From: Clostridiales bacterium
GTDB lineage: Bacteria; Bacillota; Clostridia; Oscillospirales; Oscillospiraceae
Reading direction: 5' to 3'
Length of the DNA: 64,000 nt
Assembly: GCA_902362775.1 (NCBI GenBank)
Contig: CABIXV010000001.1
Span: 62,001 to 126,000 of the forward strand
The notes under the pieces were generated by a model. It was not told the DNA's origin. It saw only the letters and a list, made by a program, of their open reading frames with translations, and ran no database searches. This document shows positions 1 through 9,303 of the stretch, in pieces. Position 1 is the first letter of the stretch. Each line of letters begins with the position of its first letter. The position numbers were made by a program, and so were the translations under genes.

Positions 1-166
1 GGAAATCCCCCTCGCTGACTGTACCCACATAGCTCCCATCCTTGGCCAGCACTGGGATAGCGGTATAGCCGTGGAAACGGAGCTTCTCCAGCCCCTGGCG
101 GATGGTCCAGTCCTCATAGAGCCAGGCCACGTTTGTCTTTGGTGTCAGCAGAGATATCACATTCAA
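1..166 (-). CDS. CBS-domain protein (3' end outside window)
   Basis: The reverse strand is open from position 166 to the window edge. The readable 55 residues resemble a CBS domain, with stretches such as FHGYTAIPVLAKDGSYVGTV followed by SEGDF. CBS pairs usually bind adenosine nucleotides and regulate enzymes or transporters, but no partner domain is visible here. I chose the TTG at 166-164 because AAAGGA lies nine bases upstream; a GTG six bases further in is also possible. It lies 101 bp downstream of the ABC ATPase gene on the same strand, so it may be a distal operon member. The gene continues beyond the left edge, so its full function cannot be judged. Confidence 0.6.
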   Translation of the reverse strand, partial: MNVISLLTPKTNVAWLYEDWTIRQGLEKLRFHGYTAIPVLAKDGSYVGTVSEGDF

Positions 167-267
167 TACTCTCAATCCTTTCCGGCGGGGAGGCCCCCTA
201 TATCTCTATGGACAGGATAGCACAGATTGAGGCAAAAGTCTGTAAAAAAACTGTGAAATCTGCCCTC

Positions 268-1053
268 TCAGGAGAGCAAAATACGGTCGTTGTCCAGGCC
301 CCTGCCCACCCCTGCCTTGAAGCGTGCCAGCAGGTCAGACACTGTCATTCCCTTCCGCTCCTCCCCCTGGATGTCCAGCACGACGCGGCCGGAGTCCATC
401 ATCAGGGTACGATTGCCCAGCTCCAGTGCCTGCTGCATATTGTGGGTGACCATCAGGGTGGTGATCCTGTTTTCCGCCACCACCTCCCGTGTGATCTTCA
501 ACACCTTCTCCGCCGTGGCAGGATCCAGGGCGGCGGTGTGCTCATCCAATAAGAGAAGCCATGGCGGATTCATGGTAGCCATGAGCAGGGTCAGGGCCTG
601 GCGCTGTCCGCCGGACAACAGCCCCACCGGCTGCTTGATTCGGTCCTCCAATCCCATATCCAGCAGAGCCAGCTGGTCCCGGAATCGCTGTTTGTCCTTC
701 TGTGTCAGGGGGGCGAACCAGCCGCCGCTCCCGGCGGCCAGGGTCAGGTTTTCTTCAATCGTCATGTGGGGCGCAGTCCCCCGCATGGGGTCCTGGAACA
801 GCCGTCCAATATGCTTGGATCGCTTGTGCTCGGCCATAAAAGTGATATCCTGGCCGTCCACGAGGATGCAGCCGCTATCCACGAGAAAACTGCCGGCGAT
901 GGCGTTAAACAGGGTGGACTTTCCCGCCCCGTTGGAGCCTACGATGGTGACGAAGTCTCCCCGCTCCAGGTGGAGGTCCACCTGGTCTAAGGCCTTCTTC
1001 TCATTCAGCGTTCCTGGATTGAAGGTCTTGGAGATGTGGTCCAGCTTCAGCAT
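268..1053 (-). CDS. ABC transporter ATP-binding protein, TrpXYZ-type amino-acid uptake
   Basis: This 261-residue protein is the nucleotide-binding subunit of an ABC importer on the inner face of the membrane. Visible motifs are the Walker A loop GSNGAGKST (residues 39-47), the signature LSGGQRQ (146-152), Walker B LLLLDE (166-171) and the switch histidine H204. It follows the permease gene with a 7-nt overlap, and the binding-protein gene lies before that, giving the order binding protein, permease, ATPase. This set is the family that includes streptococcal TrpXYZ. The Trp-specifier T-box upstream supports tryptophan or a precursor as substrate. The ATPase call is secure; the substrate is inferred from regulation. 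Confidence 0.93.
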   Translation of the reverse strand: MLKLDHISKTFNPGTLNEKKALDQVDLHLERGDFVTIVGSNGAGKSTLFNAIAGSFLVDSGCILVDGQDITFMAEHKRSKHIGRLFQDPMRGTAPHMTIEENLTLAAGSGGWFAPLTQKDKQRFRDQLALLDMGLEDRIKQPVGLLSGGQRQALTLLMATMNPPWLLLLDEHTAALDPATAEKVLKITREVVAENRITTLMVTHNMQQALELGNRTLMMDSGRVVLDIQGEERKGMTVSDLLARFKAGVGRGLDNDRILLS

Positions 1054-1988
1054 TTGACTCCGCCCCCTCTCTTTCTGGCGGCCAGCTTCTGCCGCTGCAG
1101 CGCGATCAGCTTTCTTCCCTGTGGGGCGGCGATGGCCACGGCCACAATCAGGGCAGACACCAGCTTGAAGCCCTCGGTAGGCACGATGCTGGTACTGATA
1201 GCGACGGCGATGATGATGCGGTACAGACAGGCCCCCAGAATGACTCCGAACACCCGGCGGGGAATGGAGCCCCGGCCCATTAAGCTTTCCCCGATGATCA
1301 GGGAGGCCAGGGCAACTGTCACCATTCCGGTACCCAAATTGATGTCACAGCTCTTGTTTAGAAGTCCAATCAGGCAGCCCGCCAGCCCTGTGAGGGAATT
1401 GGACAGACACAGTCCCACAGTAATGGTAAAGGAGGGGTTGATGGAGGAAGCCCGGACCATGTCCGCGTTGTCCCCTGTGGCCCGGATAGACAGGCCCAGC
1501 CGGGTGCGGAAAAAAAAGACTACCAACAGGGCGGCCACCAGAAGGATCACCGCCAGCACCACCAGCTCATGCCACTTAGCCCACCACTCCCAGGGAAAAA
1601 GCTCCTTGCACAGCGTAAATAGGGAATCACTGCCGTAGATAGACAGGTTGGAGGACCAGCCCATCACCGCCAGGTTGACGGTGTAAAGCCCTGTGTTGAC
1701 GATGATGCCGGCCAGGATGCTCTCCACCCCAAGCTTGGTCTGGAGAAAGGCGGTGACAAAGCCGGAGCAGGCTCCAGCCAGCATGGCGGCGGGCAGGGCC
1801 AGCAGGGGATGCCCGGCCAAAGTGACAGTTGCCCCTACGGCAAACCCCAGAGTATAGCAGCCATCTGTGGACAGGTCGGCAATATTAAGAATCGAGAAGC
1901 TAATGAACAGGGCCATGGCCACCAGGGAGTAAATCGCCCCCACCTCTAGTGCAGTCTGGAGGGCTGGCAGGGATAAAATAGCGGGCAC
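1047..1988 (-). CDS. ABC transporter permease, TrpY-type
   Basis: This 313-residue polytopic membrane protein has about eight to nine hydrophobic segments and belongs to the branched-chain-type (LivH-like) permease family paired with ABC_sub_bind proteins. It begins with GTG, seven bases after a GGAGG ribosome site. It sits between the solute-binding lipoprotein gene and the ATPase gene and overlaps the latter. A 13-bp hairpin lies just upstream, between the binding protein and this gene, which would be expected to make the binding protein more abundant than the permease. The substrate is inferred to be tryptophan from the T-box leader. Confidence 0.92.
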   Translation of the reverse strand: MPAILSLPALQTALEVGAIYSLVAMALFISFSILNIADLSTDGCYTLGFAVGATVTLAGHPLLALPAAMLAGACSGFVTAFLQTKLGVESILAGIIVNTGLYTVNLAVMGWSSNLSIYGSDSLFTLCKELFPWEWWAKWHELVVLAVILLVAALLVVFFFRTRLGLSIRATGDNADMVRASSINPSFTITVGLCLSNSLTGLAGCLIGLLNKSCDINLGTGMVTVALASLIIGESLMGRGSIPRRVFGVILGACLYRIIIAVAISTSIVPTEGFKLVSALIVAVAIAAPQGRKLIALQRQKLAARKRGGGVKC

Positions 1989-2011
1989 AGGGATTCCTCC
2001 TTATGGCGGTA

Positions 2012-2042
2012 CTGGGGACGCCGCACTGGGCGGCGTCCCCAG
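2012..2042 (-). terminator. Intercistronic hairpin between binding protein and permease
   Basis: A perfect 13-bp stem (CTGGGGACGCCGC on the plus strand) with a 5-nt loop lies between the two genes. There is no long U-tract, so it is more likely a 3' mRNA stabiliser or partial attenuator that raises binding-protein expression over the permease. Confidence 0.55.
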
Positions 2043-2064
2043 ACCGAGGTTTTACAGAATGGAC

Positions 2065-3174
2065 TCAGCTGAAGCTCTGGGCGGTGGTAATCTCCACCAC
2101 GCCGATACCAAGGGTGGCAAAGGCAGCCTTCACATCATCTAGGCTCAGACCGATGGCCTCACAGGTTTCTGTGTTGATGGTGGCCGCTTCGTGGGCCAGG
2201 ATGACCACAGGAGTGGTGGCGGGGTCAGCCCCGTTCACCAGCAGGTCCACCACCATATCGGCGGTCTCGGCCCCCAAATCGTCATAGTCAACGCCGTACC
2301 CAAAGAAAGCGCCATTCAGGGCGAAAGAGTTGGCACCGGTATAGTGAGGGATCTTAGCCTCGTTCAGCTTCTCAAAAATAGACAGTTCGGCCTGCATCAC
2401 GGTGTTATCCGTTGGGGTGAAGATGGCCTCCACACCGGCGCTGATCAAGGCGTCCACAGCGGAGTTGACCTCGTCAGTATTGGTGCCGGTTTTTTCCACA
2501 TAGGAGATACCGCTGGCATCCAGGAAGGCCTTAGCCTCCTCGATAGGCTTCTTGGAGGAATCCTCAGACTTGGAGTAGAGCAGGCCCACGGTCTGGATGT
2601 CGGGGTCTACGGCCAGCATCATCTTCATGATCATCTCGGTGTTCAGGGCGTCGCTGACGCCGGTGATGGTACCGCCAGGAGCGTCCATGTCCTGGACCAG
2701 ATTAGCGGTGACAGGATCGGACACCGCAGCGAAGATGATTGGGATGTCCTCATCGGTGACTACAGACTGCATCACCTGGGCGGCCGGCGTAGCGATGGGC
2801 ACGACCACATCTACCCCGTCAGCCACCAGTTGGGCGGCGATCTGATTGAGTGTGGTGCCGTCCCCCTGCCCATTATAGGTATAGTCGGCGTAATTGAAGG
2901 TCACTCCCAGCTCGGCGCTCTTGGCATCCAGCTCCTTCTGGACGTTCTTCTCGATCTGATCCAGAGAGGCGTGGTCCATATACTTGACCAAGCCAATCTT
3001 ATACTCCGTCTTTGCAGCAGAGGCGGAACTTCCTCCCGCGGCGGTCCCATCGGAACTGGAAGCGCCAGAGCTGCCGGAGTCATTTCCGGCTCCTGTGCAG
3101 GCGGCCAGGGTCAGCGCCAGGGACAGGGACAGGGCCGCAGCCAGGAGCTTCTTCAAAGTGCTGTTCTTTTTCAT
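2065..3174 (-). CDS. ABC transporter solute-binding lipoprotein, TrpX-type (ABC_sub_bind family)
   Basis: This 369-residue protein is the extracellular substrate receptor of the ABC importer. It starts with a lipoprotein signal peptide (KK near the N-terminus, hydrophobic core, lipobox LAAC), then a Ser/Gly/Ala-rich linker, then a two-lobed periplasmic-binding-protein fold of the ABC_sub_bind family (markers IGLVKYMDHASLDQIEKN and VDVVVPIATPAAQVMQ). I chose the ATG at 3174 rather than the in-frame ATG at 3189, because GGAGG lies eight bases before 3174. It is the first gene of the operon behind a T-box leader with a Trp specifier, so the ligand is most likely tryptophan. Confidence 0.92.
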   Translation of the reverse strand: MKKNSTLKKLLAAALSLSLALTLAACTGAGNDSGSSGASSSDGTAAGGSSASAAKTEYKIGLVKYMDHASLDQIEKNVQKELDAKSAELGVTFNYADYTYNGQGDGTTLNQIAAQLVADGVDVVVPIATPAAQVMQSVVTDEDIPIIFAAVSDPVTANLVQDMDAPGGTITGVSDALNTEMIMKMMLAVDPDIQTVGLLYSKSEDSSKKPIEEAKAFLDASGISYVEKTGTNTDEVNSAVDALISAGVEAIFTPTDNTVMQAELSIFEKLNEAKIPHYTGANSFALNGAFFGYGVDYDDLGAETADMVVDLLVNGADPATTPVVILAHEAATINTETCEAIGLSLDDVKAAFATLGIGVVEITTAQSFS

Positions 3175-3267
3175 GGTATTTACCTCCATTATTTGCCCGG
3201 TTTGGGCTTAGATTGGTTTGGGTGGGTGATGGAGGGGCCGTTGCCGGCGGCCTTTGTTTCAGAGTAT

Positions 3268-3312
3268 AAAAAAACAGCCCCCTATCCCACATAATATGGG
3301 ACAAGAGCTGTA
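3268..3312 (-). terminator. T-box-controlled intrinsic terminator
   Basis: On the minus strand, ACAGC...TCCCA pairs with TGGGAT...GCTGT and is followed by seven T residues. The 5' arm lies just after the T-box sequence, as expected for terminator/antiterminator switching. Confidence 0.9.
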
Positions 3313-3545
3313 CTCCTGCGATACCACCCAAATTGACGTTTGCACGTCCGCTCGCTTCACGCGCCATCACGCGTGCCCGATGGATAACGGGTGGGTCCCC
3401 GTCGGCATCTACTAGGTCTCCCGTTCAAGCCGCCCTCGAAAGTCCATTCACTCGGCCGCTCCCCGCCCCGATCTCACCCTCCGGGACTCTCTTCAGGTTT
3501 GCCGCACCGGCTACTCCTCTTTCTCAAAGGTTTACCGCTGTCTAA
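3268..3545 (-). ncRNA. T-box riboswitch leader, Trp (UGG) specifier
   Basis: The leader has the ordered parts of a T-box: an AGTA-type motif (GAGGAGTAG) near the 5' end, an apical GGTGAGA, a specifier segment GAATGGAC whose TGG (3446-3444) occupies the codon position, and the T-box sequence TTTGGGTGGTATCGC (about 3318-3334). A terminator hairpin follows. Uncharged tRNA-Trp would stabilise the antiterminator and switch on the downstream ABC importer genes. The T-box identity is very clear; the codon reading comes from comparison with typical GAA-codon-A specifier loops. Confidence 0.93.
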
Positions 3546-3556
3546 TTGTTGGGATT

Positions 3557-3585
3557 ATTATAGCCGCTCCCCGTCTCCTTGTCAA
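3557..3585 (-). promoter_or_regulatory. Sigma-A promoter of the T-box/ABC operon
   Basis: The -35 box TTGACA (3585-3580) and the -10 box TATAAT (3562-3557) are both perfect and separated by exactly 17 bp. They sit just upstream of the T-box leader. Confidence 0.93.
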
Positions 3586-3646
3586 CCCCCCCTCTTGAAA
3601 AAATATTGTGGGAGCTTTCAACGTCCTATCCATCCATACGAATAAT

Positions 3647-3678
3647 GGGGGCGTTCTCCCCTCAGGTCAAACGCCCCC
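3647..3678 (-). terminator. Terminator of the 206-residue membrane protein gene
   Basis: A 9-bp stem GGGGGCGTT/AACGCCCCC lies just downstream of the stop codon at 3687 and is followed on the minus strand by ATTATTCG. Confidence 0.65.
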
Positions 3679-3686
3679 AAACCAGG

Positions 3687-4307
3687 TCAGATAAGAAATT
3701 CGCTGCTCTGCTTGAGATAACGCAGATAATACACCAACGCCACCAGGGATATTGCCAAACTTGCAAACACCGAGATTAAGGGCAAGATGAGTGACGGAGA
3801 ATCCAAGAGACTGCCAGAAAGCAGCAGGCACAACAGCGTAATCCCCCCGGACAGGAACGCTGCCCCAAAGGAAATGAGCTGCCATCTCCATGCCTTTTTT
3901 CCCAGCTCCATCTGGCCGGCAGCGCCCCTTGACTGTAAAACCGCATTGGTCCCCTTAATTACAAAGTAAGTCATGAGCAGGTTGCAGATATCCTGGGCCA
4001 TGCTCATCAGGGCACCGAATATTGTTTCATCATTCGCGAACAGGCCGACTACAAACACGATGACCAGAGTGATCACCGCGTTCCTATATGCCTGGTGCTC
4101 ATTGCGCAGCTTCACCAAGCCCACTAACGAAATGACCGTCCCCCCCAAGACCGCCATTGCCACTAAAAATACCAAGGGCGGGATAATCCACGCAAGGATC
4201 GTACATAGAATACTGGCAATTATAATTATATTGCCCACATACATCAGCCTCAGGGACTGGGCCACTTTTTCGTAGTTATATTCCACACCGCTCGCCTCCT
4301 GTTTCAT
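3687..4307 (-). CDS. Hypothetical polytopic membrane protein
   Basis: I do not recognise the family of this 206-residue protein. A short cytoplasmic N-terminus (EYNYEKVAQSLRLMYVGN) precedes about five or six hydrophobic segments, roughly at residues 23-43, 46-67, 77-95, 103-120, 145-168 and 174-198. A charged loop (GKKAWRWQ) separates the third and fourth pairs. It sits alone between the tuf terminator and the T-box promoter and has its own terminator. Nothing in the sequence suggests an enzymatic active site. It could be a small stress or envelope protein; the coding assignment is sound, the function unknown. Confidence 0.75.
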   Translation of the reverse strand: MKQEASGVEYNYEKVAQSLRLMYVGNIIIIASILCTILAWIIPPLVFLVAMAVLGGTVISLVGLVKLRNEHQAYRNAVITLVIVFVVGLFANDETIFGALMSMAQDICNLLMTYFVIKGTNAVLQSRGAAGQMELGKKAWRWQLISFGAAFLSGGITLLCLLLSGSLLDSPSLILPLISVFASLAISLVALVYYLRYLKQSSEFLI

Positions 4308-4314
4308 AATAGAA

Positions 4315-4346
4315 AAAGAGCGGGCCTCTTCAGAAGTCCGCTCTTT
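4315..4346 (-). terminator. Terminator of the str operon (after tuf)
   Basis: A 9-bp stem AAAGAGCGG/CCGCTCTTT is followed on the minus strand by TTCT and lies 12 nt beyond the tuf stop codon. Confidence 0.85.
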
Positions 4347-4357
4347 TGATAGGAAAC

Positions 4358-5560
4358 TTACTCGTTGATGCCGATGACGACGCCGGAACCCACGGTACGG
4401 CCGCCCTCACGGATGGCGAAACGCAGGCCCTGCTCGATGGCGATGGGGGTGATCAGCTCCACGTCCATGTCCACGTTGTCGCCGGGCATGCACATCTCAG
4501 TGCCCTCGGGCAGAGTGATGATGCCGGTCACGTCGGTGGTACGGAAGTAGAACTGGGGCCGGTAGTTGTTGAAGAAGGGGGTGTGACGGCCGCCCTCGTC
4601 CTTGGACAGGACGTAAACCTGGCCCTTGAACTTGGTGTGGGGATGGATGGAGCCGGGCTTGCACAGCACCTGGCCACGCTCGATGTCGGTCTTAGCGATA
4701 CCGCGCAGCAGGCAGCCAGCGTTGTCGCCAGCCTCGATGAAGTCCAGAGTCTTGCGGAACATCTCCATGGAGGTGACCACGGTGCTCTTCTTCTCCTCGG
4801 ACAGGCCCACGATCTCGACGGTCTCGCCGGCCTTCAGCTGGCCACGCTCCACACGGCCGGTAGCCACGGTGCCGCGGCCGGAGATGGTGAACACGTCCTC
4901 GACGGGCATCAGGAAGGGCAGGGAGTCATCACGGGGAGGAGTGGGGATATACTCGTCGACAGCATCCATCAGCTCCTTGATGCAGGCGAAGTCGGGATCA
5001 TTCACATCGCCAGACTCGCAGGTCAGAGCGTTCAGAGCGGAGCCCTTGATGATGGGAATCTCGTCGCCGGGGAACTCATAGGAGGACAGGGTCTCACGGA
5101 CCTCCATCTCCACCAGCTCCAGCAGCTCCTCGTCGTCCACCTGGTCACACTTGTTCAGGAAGACAACAATAGCGGGCACGCCTACCTGACGGGCCAGCAG
5201 GATGTGCTCCTTGGTCTGAGCCATGGGGCCGTCGGTAGCGGCAATAACCAGGATAGCGCCGTCCATCTGAGCAGCGCCGGTGATCATGTTCTTGATATAG
5301 TCGGCGTGGCCGGGGCAGTCGACGTGGGCGTAGTGACGCTTGTCAGTCTCATACTCCACGTGGGCAGTGTTGATGGTGATGCCGCGCTCGCGCTCCTCAG
5401 GAGCCTTGTCGATGCTGGAGTAATCCTCATACTGGGCCTTGCCCTGCAGAGCCAGGTACTTGGTGATGGCGGCAGTCAGGGTGGTCTTGCCGTGGTCAAC
5501 GTGACCGATGGTGCCGATGTTTACATGGGGCTTAGTACGCTCAAATTTTGCCTTAGCCAT
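4358..5560 (-). CDS. tuf: Translation elongation factor Tu
   Basis: This 400-residue GTPase delivers aminoacyl-tRNA to the ribosome. The G1 loop GHVDHGKT (about 19-26), the DCPGHADY switch II motif, NKCD for guanine recognition and the beta-barrel domains 2 and 3 are all present. The length equals that of typical bacterial EF-Tu. It is the last gene of the str operon, 117 bp after fusA, and is followed by a strong terminator. Confidence 0.99.
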   Translation of the reverse strand: MAKAKFERTKPHVNIGTIGHVDHGKTTLTAAITKYLALQGKAQYEDYSSIDKAPEERERGITINTAHVEYETDKRHYAHVDCPGHADYIKNMITGAAQMDGAILVIAATDGPMAQTKEHILLARQVGVPAIVVFLNKCDQVDDEELLELVEMEVRETLSSYEFPGDEIPIIKGSALNALTCESGDVNDPDFACIKELMDAVDEYIPTPPRDDSLPFLMPVEDVFTISGRGTVATGRVERGQLKAGETVEIVGLSEEKKSTVVTSMEMFRKTLDFIEAGDNAGCLLRGIAKTDIERGQVLCKPGSIHPHTKFKGQVYVLSKDEGGRHTPFFNNYRPQFYFRTTDVTGIITLPEGTEMCMPGDNVDMDVELITPIAIEQGLRFAIREGGRTVGSGVVIGINE

Positions 5561-5677
5561 TGGAATTTCCTCCTTATATTACAGTTATAGACGTAACTTG
5601 CGTGGGTTCCATCGCATCAGGGACATTTTATCCTATTCTGAGCGCAAATGCAACCCTATTTTCCAACACACCCGGAA

Positions 5678-7786
5678 TTAATCCTGGGTGTTGCGGCCGC
5701 GCTCGGCAATGATCTTGTCGGCGATGCTCTTGGGGATCTCCACATAGCTGTGGGGCTCCATAGAGTACTGGCCACGGCCCTGGGTGCTGGAACGCAGGTC
5801 GGTAGCATAGCCAAACATATTGGCCAGAGGCACCAGGGCGTCGATCTGGGTGGCGCCGGGACGGCTCTCCTGGCCCTGGATCTGGCCGCGGCGGCTGTTC
5901 AGGTCACCGATGACATTGCCCAAATAGTCGTCGGGCACGATGACGGAAACCTTCATGATGGGCTCCAGCAGAATGGGTGTGGCCTTGCGGCAGGCCTCTT
6001 TGAAGGCCATGGAGCCGGCAATCTTAAATGCCATCTCAGAGGAGTCCACCTCGTGGTAGGAGCCGAAGGTCAGGTGTACCTTCACATCCACTACCGGGTA
6101 GCCGGCCAGAACACCGGCCTGCATGGCTCCCTGGATACCAGCGTCAACGGCGGGGATATACTCCTTGGGGATGACGCCGCCGGTGATCTCGTTCAGGAAC
6201 TCATAGCCCTTGCCGGACTCGTTGGGCTCCACCGTGATGCGGACGTGGCCGTACTGGCCCTTACCGCCGGACTGACGGGCATACTTGGTATCCTGCTCCA
6301 CGCTCTTCTTGATGGTCTCCTTATAGGCCACCTGGGGAGCGCCTACGTTGGCTTCCACCTTGTACTCCCGGAGCAGACGGTCCACGATGATCTCCAGATG
6401 GAGCTCGCCCATACCGGCGATAATAGTCTGGCCGGTCTCCTCGTCGGTGTAGGTCTTGAAGGTGGGGTCCTCCTCAGCCAGCTTCATCAGGGCAATGCCC
6501 ATCTTCTCCTGACCGGCCTTGGTCTTAGGCTCAATAGCCACACGAATCACGGGTTCGGGGAACTCCATGGACTCCAGAATGATGGGAGCCTTCTCGTCGC
6601 AGAGGGTGTCGCCGGTGGTGGAATTCTTCAGGCCGATCACGGCGGCGATGTCGCCGGAGTAGCAGCACTCAATGTCCTCCCGGTGGTTGGCGTGCATCTG
6701 CAGGATGCGGCCAATGCGCTCTTTCTGCCTCTTAGTGGAATTCAAAACGGTGGTGCCGGTGTTCAGCACGCCGGAGTAAACACGCACAAAGGACAGGCGG
6801 CCCACAAAGGGATCGGTGGCGATCTTGAAGGCCAGAGCGGAGAAGGGGGCGTTGTCGTCAGCGGGACGCTCATCCTCCTCCTCAGTATCAGGGTTGACAC
6901 CTTTAATGGCGGGGATGTCGATGGGAGAGGGCATATAGTCCACAATGGCATCCAGCAGCTTCTGCACACCCTTGTTTTTGTAGGAGGTGCCGCACACCAC
7001 GGGGACCATCAGGTTATCGATGGTGCCCTTACGGATGGCGCGACGGATCATATCCTCAGGAACAGGCTGCTCCTCCAGGACAAGTTCCATGATCTCCTCA
7101 TCAATGTCGGCACAAGAGTCCAGCAGCTTGGTGCGGTACTCCTGGGCCAGCTCCATCATATCGTCGGGGATCTCCTCCACCCGCATATCCTTGCCTACCT
7201 CGTCGTAGTAGACGTCAGCCTTCATCTCCACCAGGTCGATGATGCCCTTGAAGGTCTCCTCCTTGCCGATGGGGAGCTGGATGGGCACGGCGTTGCACTT
7301 CAGACGGTCGTGGATCATGTTGAGCACGTTGTAGAAGTCGGCGCCCATAATGTCCATCTTGTTGACGTAGATCATACGGGGGACCTTATAATGGTCGGCC
7401 TGGCGCCAGACAGTCTCAGACTGAGGCTCCACACCACCCTTGGCGCACATGACGGTCACAGAGCCGTCCAGCACGCGCAGGGAGCGCTCCACCTCCACGG
7501 TGAAGTCCACGTGGCCCGGGGTGTCGATGATGTTGATACGAGTCTGGGGGAACTGATCCTTGGTTCCCTTCCAGTAGCAGGTGGTGGCGGCGGAGGTGAT
7601 GGTAATGCCGCGCTCCTGCTCCTGGGCCATCCAGTCCATGGTGGCGGTACCCTCATGGGTCTCGCCAATTTTGTAGTTGACGCCGGTGTAGTAGAGAATA
7701 CGCTCGGTAGTGGTAGTCTTACCCGCGTCGATGTGGGCCATGATACCAATATTGCGGGTATTCTCCAAAGAAACTTTTCTAGGCAT
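5678..7786 (-). CDS. fusA: Translation elongation factor G
   Basis: This 702-residue translocase GTPase has the G1 motif [15 protein letters not shown] near residues 17-31, DTPGHVDF for switch II and NKMD for base recognition. The EF-G domains II-V follow to the C-terminus. The length and the full motif set indicate canonical EF-G rather than the short EF-G2 or TetM-like paralogues. It is 18 bp downstream of rpsG and upstream of tuf, the classical str order. Confidence 0.99.
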   Translation of the reverse strand: MPRKVSLENTRNIGIMAHIDAGKTTTTERILYYTGVNYKIGETHEGTATMDWMAQEQERGITITSAATTCYWKGTKDQFPQTRINIIDTPGHVDFTVEVERSLRVLDGSVTVMCAKGGVEPQSETVWRQADHYKVPRMIYVNKMDIMGADFYNVLNMIHDRLKCNAVPIQLPIGKEETFKGIIDLVEMKADVYYDEVGKDMRVEEIPDDMMELAQEYRTKLLDSCADIDEEIMELVLEEQPVPEDMIRRAIRKGTIDNLMVPVVCGTSYKNKGVQKLLDAIVDYMPSPIDIPAIKGVNPDTEEEDERPADDNAPFSALAFKIATDPFVGRLSFVRVYSGVLNTGTTVLNSTKRQKERIGRILQMHANHREDIECCYSGDIAAVIGLKNSTTGDTLCDEKAPIILESMEFPEPVIRVAIEPKTKAGQEKMGIALMKLAEEDPTFKTYTDEETGQTIIAGMGELHLEIIVDRLLREYKVEANVGAPQVAYKETIKKSVEQDTKYARQSGGKGQYGHVRITVEPNESGKGYEFLNEITGGVIPKEYIPAVDAGIQGAMQAGVLAGYPVVDVKVHLTFGSYHEVDSSEMAFKIAGSMAFKEACRKATPILLEPIMKVSVIVPDDYLGNVIGDLNSRRGQIQGQESRPGATQIDALVPLANMFGYATDLRSSTQGRGQYSMEPHSYVEIPKSIADKIIAERGRNTQD

Positions 7787-7804
7787 ACTTTGTCTCCTCT
7801 TAGA

Positions 7805-8275
7805 TTACCAGCGATAGTGAGCGAAAGCCTTGTTGGACTCGGCCATCTTGTGGGTGTCCTCACGCTTCTTCACGGCGCCGCCGGTGTTGTTGGCAGCGTC
7901 CATAATCTCGCCGGCCAGCCGCTCCTTCATGGTCTTCTCGCCGCGGTTGCGGGCATAGGCGGTCAGCCACCGCAGACCCAGGGTCTGACGACGCTCAGGC
8001 CGGACCTCGATGGGCACCTGGTAGGTAGCGCCGCCTACACGGCGGGCCTTGACCTCCAGGGAGGGCATGATGTTCTCGAGAGCCTGGGTGTAGACCTCCA
8101 TGGGGTCCTTCTCGGTCTTCTCCTTGATGATGTCAAAGGCGCCGTAGACCACCTTCTGAGCCACGCCCTTCTTGCCATCCAGCATGATGCTGTTGGTGAG
8201 CTTGGTAACCAGGACGGAGTTGTAAAGCGGATCAGGCAGAACCTCCCGCTTGGGTACATTTCCTCTTCTGGGCAC
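7805..8275 (-). CDS. rpsG: 30S ribosomal protein S7
   Basis: This 156-residue primary 16S rRNA-binding protein of the 30S head begins [20 protein letters not shown] and keeps the conserved GGATYQVP and RGEKTM segments. Its length is standard. It follows rpsL after an unusually long 171-nt spacer with two hairpins and precedes fusA by 18 bp. Confidence 0.99.
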   Translation of the reverse strand: MPRRGNVPKREVLPDPLYNSVLVTKLTNSIMLDGKKGVAQKVVYGAFDIIKEKTEKDPMEVYTQALENIMPSLEVKARRVGGATYQVPIEVRPERRQTLGLRWLTAYARNRGEKTMKERLAGEIMDAANNTGGAVKKREDTHKMAESNKAFAHYRW

Positions 8276-8446
8276 TTTGCTTCCCTCCTTCTTATAAAAT
8301 TAGAAATCATAGGTACTCGAACCGTTTCGCAAACGATCCGTGTAATGCCTGTCCGAGGTCTGCCTAACAATATATAGGTAAACGCTCGGCAAGGCGGGGT
8401 TGCCTTGCGCAAACGCACAATGCAATTTCAGTGTGAAGTAACCCTC
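8276..8446 (-). promoter_or_regulatory. Structured rpsL-rpsG intercistronic spacer
   Basis: The 171-nt spacer contains a perfect 7-bp hairpin GCAAGGC/GCCTTGC (8389-8408) and a second one, CGTTT/AAACG, near 8328-8340, just before the rpsG ribosome-binding region. In Escherichia coli the same spacer carries the S7 autoregulatory target. A comparable role here is inference; a weak internal promoter cannot be excluded. Confidence 0.4.
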
Positions 8447-8869
8447 TTACTTCTTGCCGGCCTTGGGACGCTTGGCGCCGTACTTGGAACGGGCCTGCAT
8501 ACGGCCGTTGACGCCCTGGGTATCCAGAGTGCCGCGGATGATGTGGTAACGCACACCGGGAAGGTCCTTGACACGGCCGCCGCGGATCATGACCACGGAG
8601 TGCTCCTGCAGGTTGTGGCCAACACCGGGGATATAGGCGGTGACCTCGTAGCCGTTGGTCAGACGCACACGGGCAATCTTACGCAGAGCGGAGTTCGGCT
8701 TCTTAGGAGTAGAAGTACGGACCGCGGTGCACACACCTCTCTTCTGGGGAGAAGGCAGATCAGTGCTCTTGTTCTTCAGGGTGTTCAGACCGTGCTGCAG
8801 GGCGGGAGAGGTGGACTTGTAAGTCACCTGCTGGCGTCCCTTGCGTACCAGTTGGTTAAAAGTAGGCAT
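8447..8869 (-). CDS. rpsL: 30S ribosomal protein S12
   Basis: This 140-residue decoding-centre protein has the signature segments [20 protein letters not shown] and [11 protein letters not shown]. The lysine at the classical streptomycin-resistance position (TPKKPNS) and the second lysine in GGRVKDLPG are both present, so the sequence looks wild-type for those sites. It follows the L7Ae-like gene by 86 bp in the str operon. Confidence 0.99.
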   Translation of the reverse strand: MPTFNQLVRKGRQQVTYKSTSPALQHGLNTLKNKSTDLPSPQKRGVCTAVRTSTPKKPNSALRKIARVRLTNGYEVTAYIPGVGHNLQEHSVVMIRGGRVKDLPGVRYHIIRGTLDTQGVNGRMQARSKYGAKRPKAGKK

Positions 8870-8955
8870 GGTTTTCCTCCTTTCTGAAAATCTGCCCCTG
8901 AGGGGGCGTAATATATTTTAACAGAATAAGGAAATCTTATTCCATTAAAATCAGA

Positions 8956-9195
8956 TCACAGCAGGACAGCCACTGCACTGCCCACTGCAATGGAGCAGGC
9001 GGCGCCCAGCTCTTTCATGGTGGAGACCTCCTCCACCGGGACTTCCTTTTCTTTGGCCAGCCTCGCCAGCGGCTCGGTGACCCGGGGGTCTGCGTCGGCG
9101 GCCAGGAACAGCTTTTTAGCCCGCCCGTCGTTGAGGGCGCGCTTGACCTGCTTGGCCCCTGCCACCTTATCGGCGCTGTTCAGTTCACTCAGCAT
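8956..9195 (-). CDS. L7Ae/L30e-family K-turn-binding ribosomal protein
   Basis: This 79-residue protein is a short L7Ae/L30e-fold RNA-binding protein, like Bacillus YbxF. The family's VKRALNDGRAKKLFLAADAD segment and the hydrophobic end CSIAVGSAVAVLL are visible. Members bind kink-turn RNA and associate with ribosomes. In most Firmicutes the gene sits between rpoC and rpsL. Here it is the first gene of the operon, with a strong promoter just upstream and no rpoBC. Confidence 0.9.
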   Translation of the reverse strand: MLSELNSADKVAGAKQVKRALNDGRAKKLFLAADADPRVTEPLARLAKEKEVPVEEVSTMKELGAACSIAVGSAVAVLL

Positions 9196-9274
9196 TCCGG
9201 TGCCCTCCTCCCTCCTGTTTCAGAAGCAGTCATCGGGTAAAAGGGCGCAATAGCCCCTACCACCGCAAGTTGAG

Positions 9275-9303
9275 ATTATAGCATTTTCTCTCCCTCCCGT
9301 CAA
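9275..9303 (-). promoter_or_regulatory. Sigma-A promoter of the str operon
   Basis: TTGACG (9303-9298), 17 bp, then TATAAT (9280-9275) preceded by TG (extended -10 TGCTATAAT). It drives the L7Ae-like-rpsL-rpsG-fusA-tuf genes. Confidence 0.92.

Noticed and set aside
5648..8377. A 909-codon open frame on the plus strand opposite fusA and rpsG
   Set aside because: It is antisense to two certain genes, has a low-complexity Gly/His/Leu composition typical of mirror frames in GC-rich DNA, and lacks a ribosome site.
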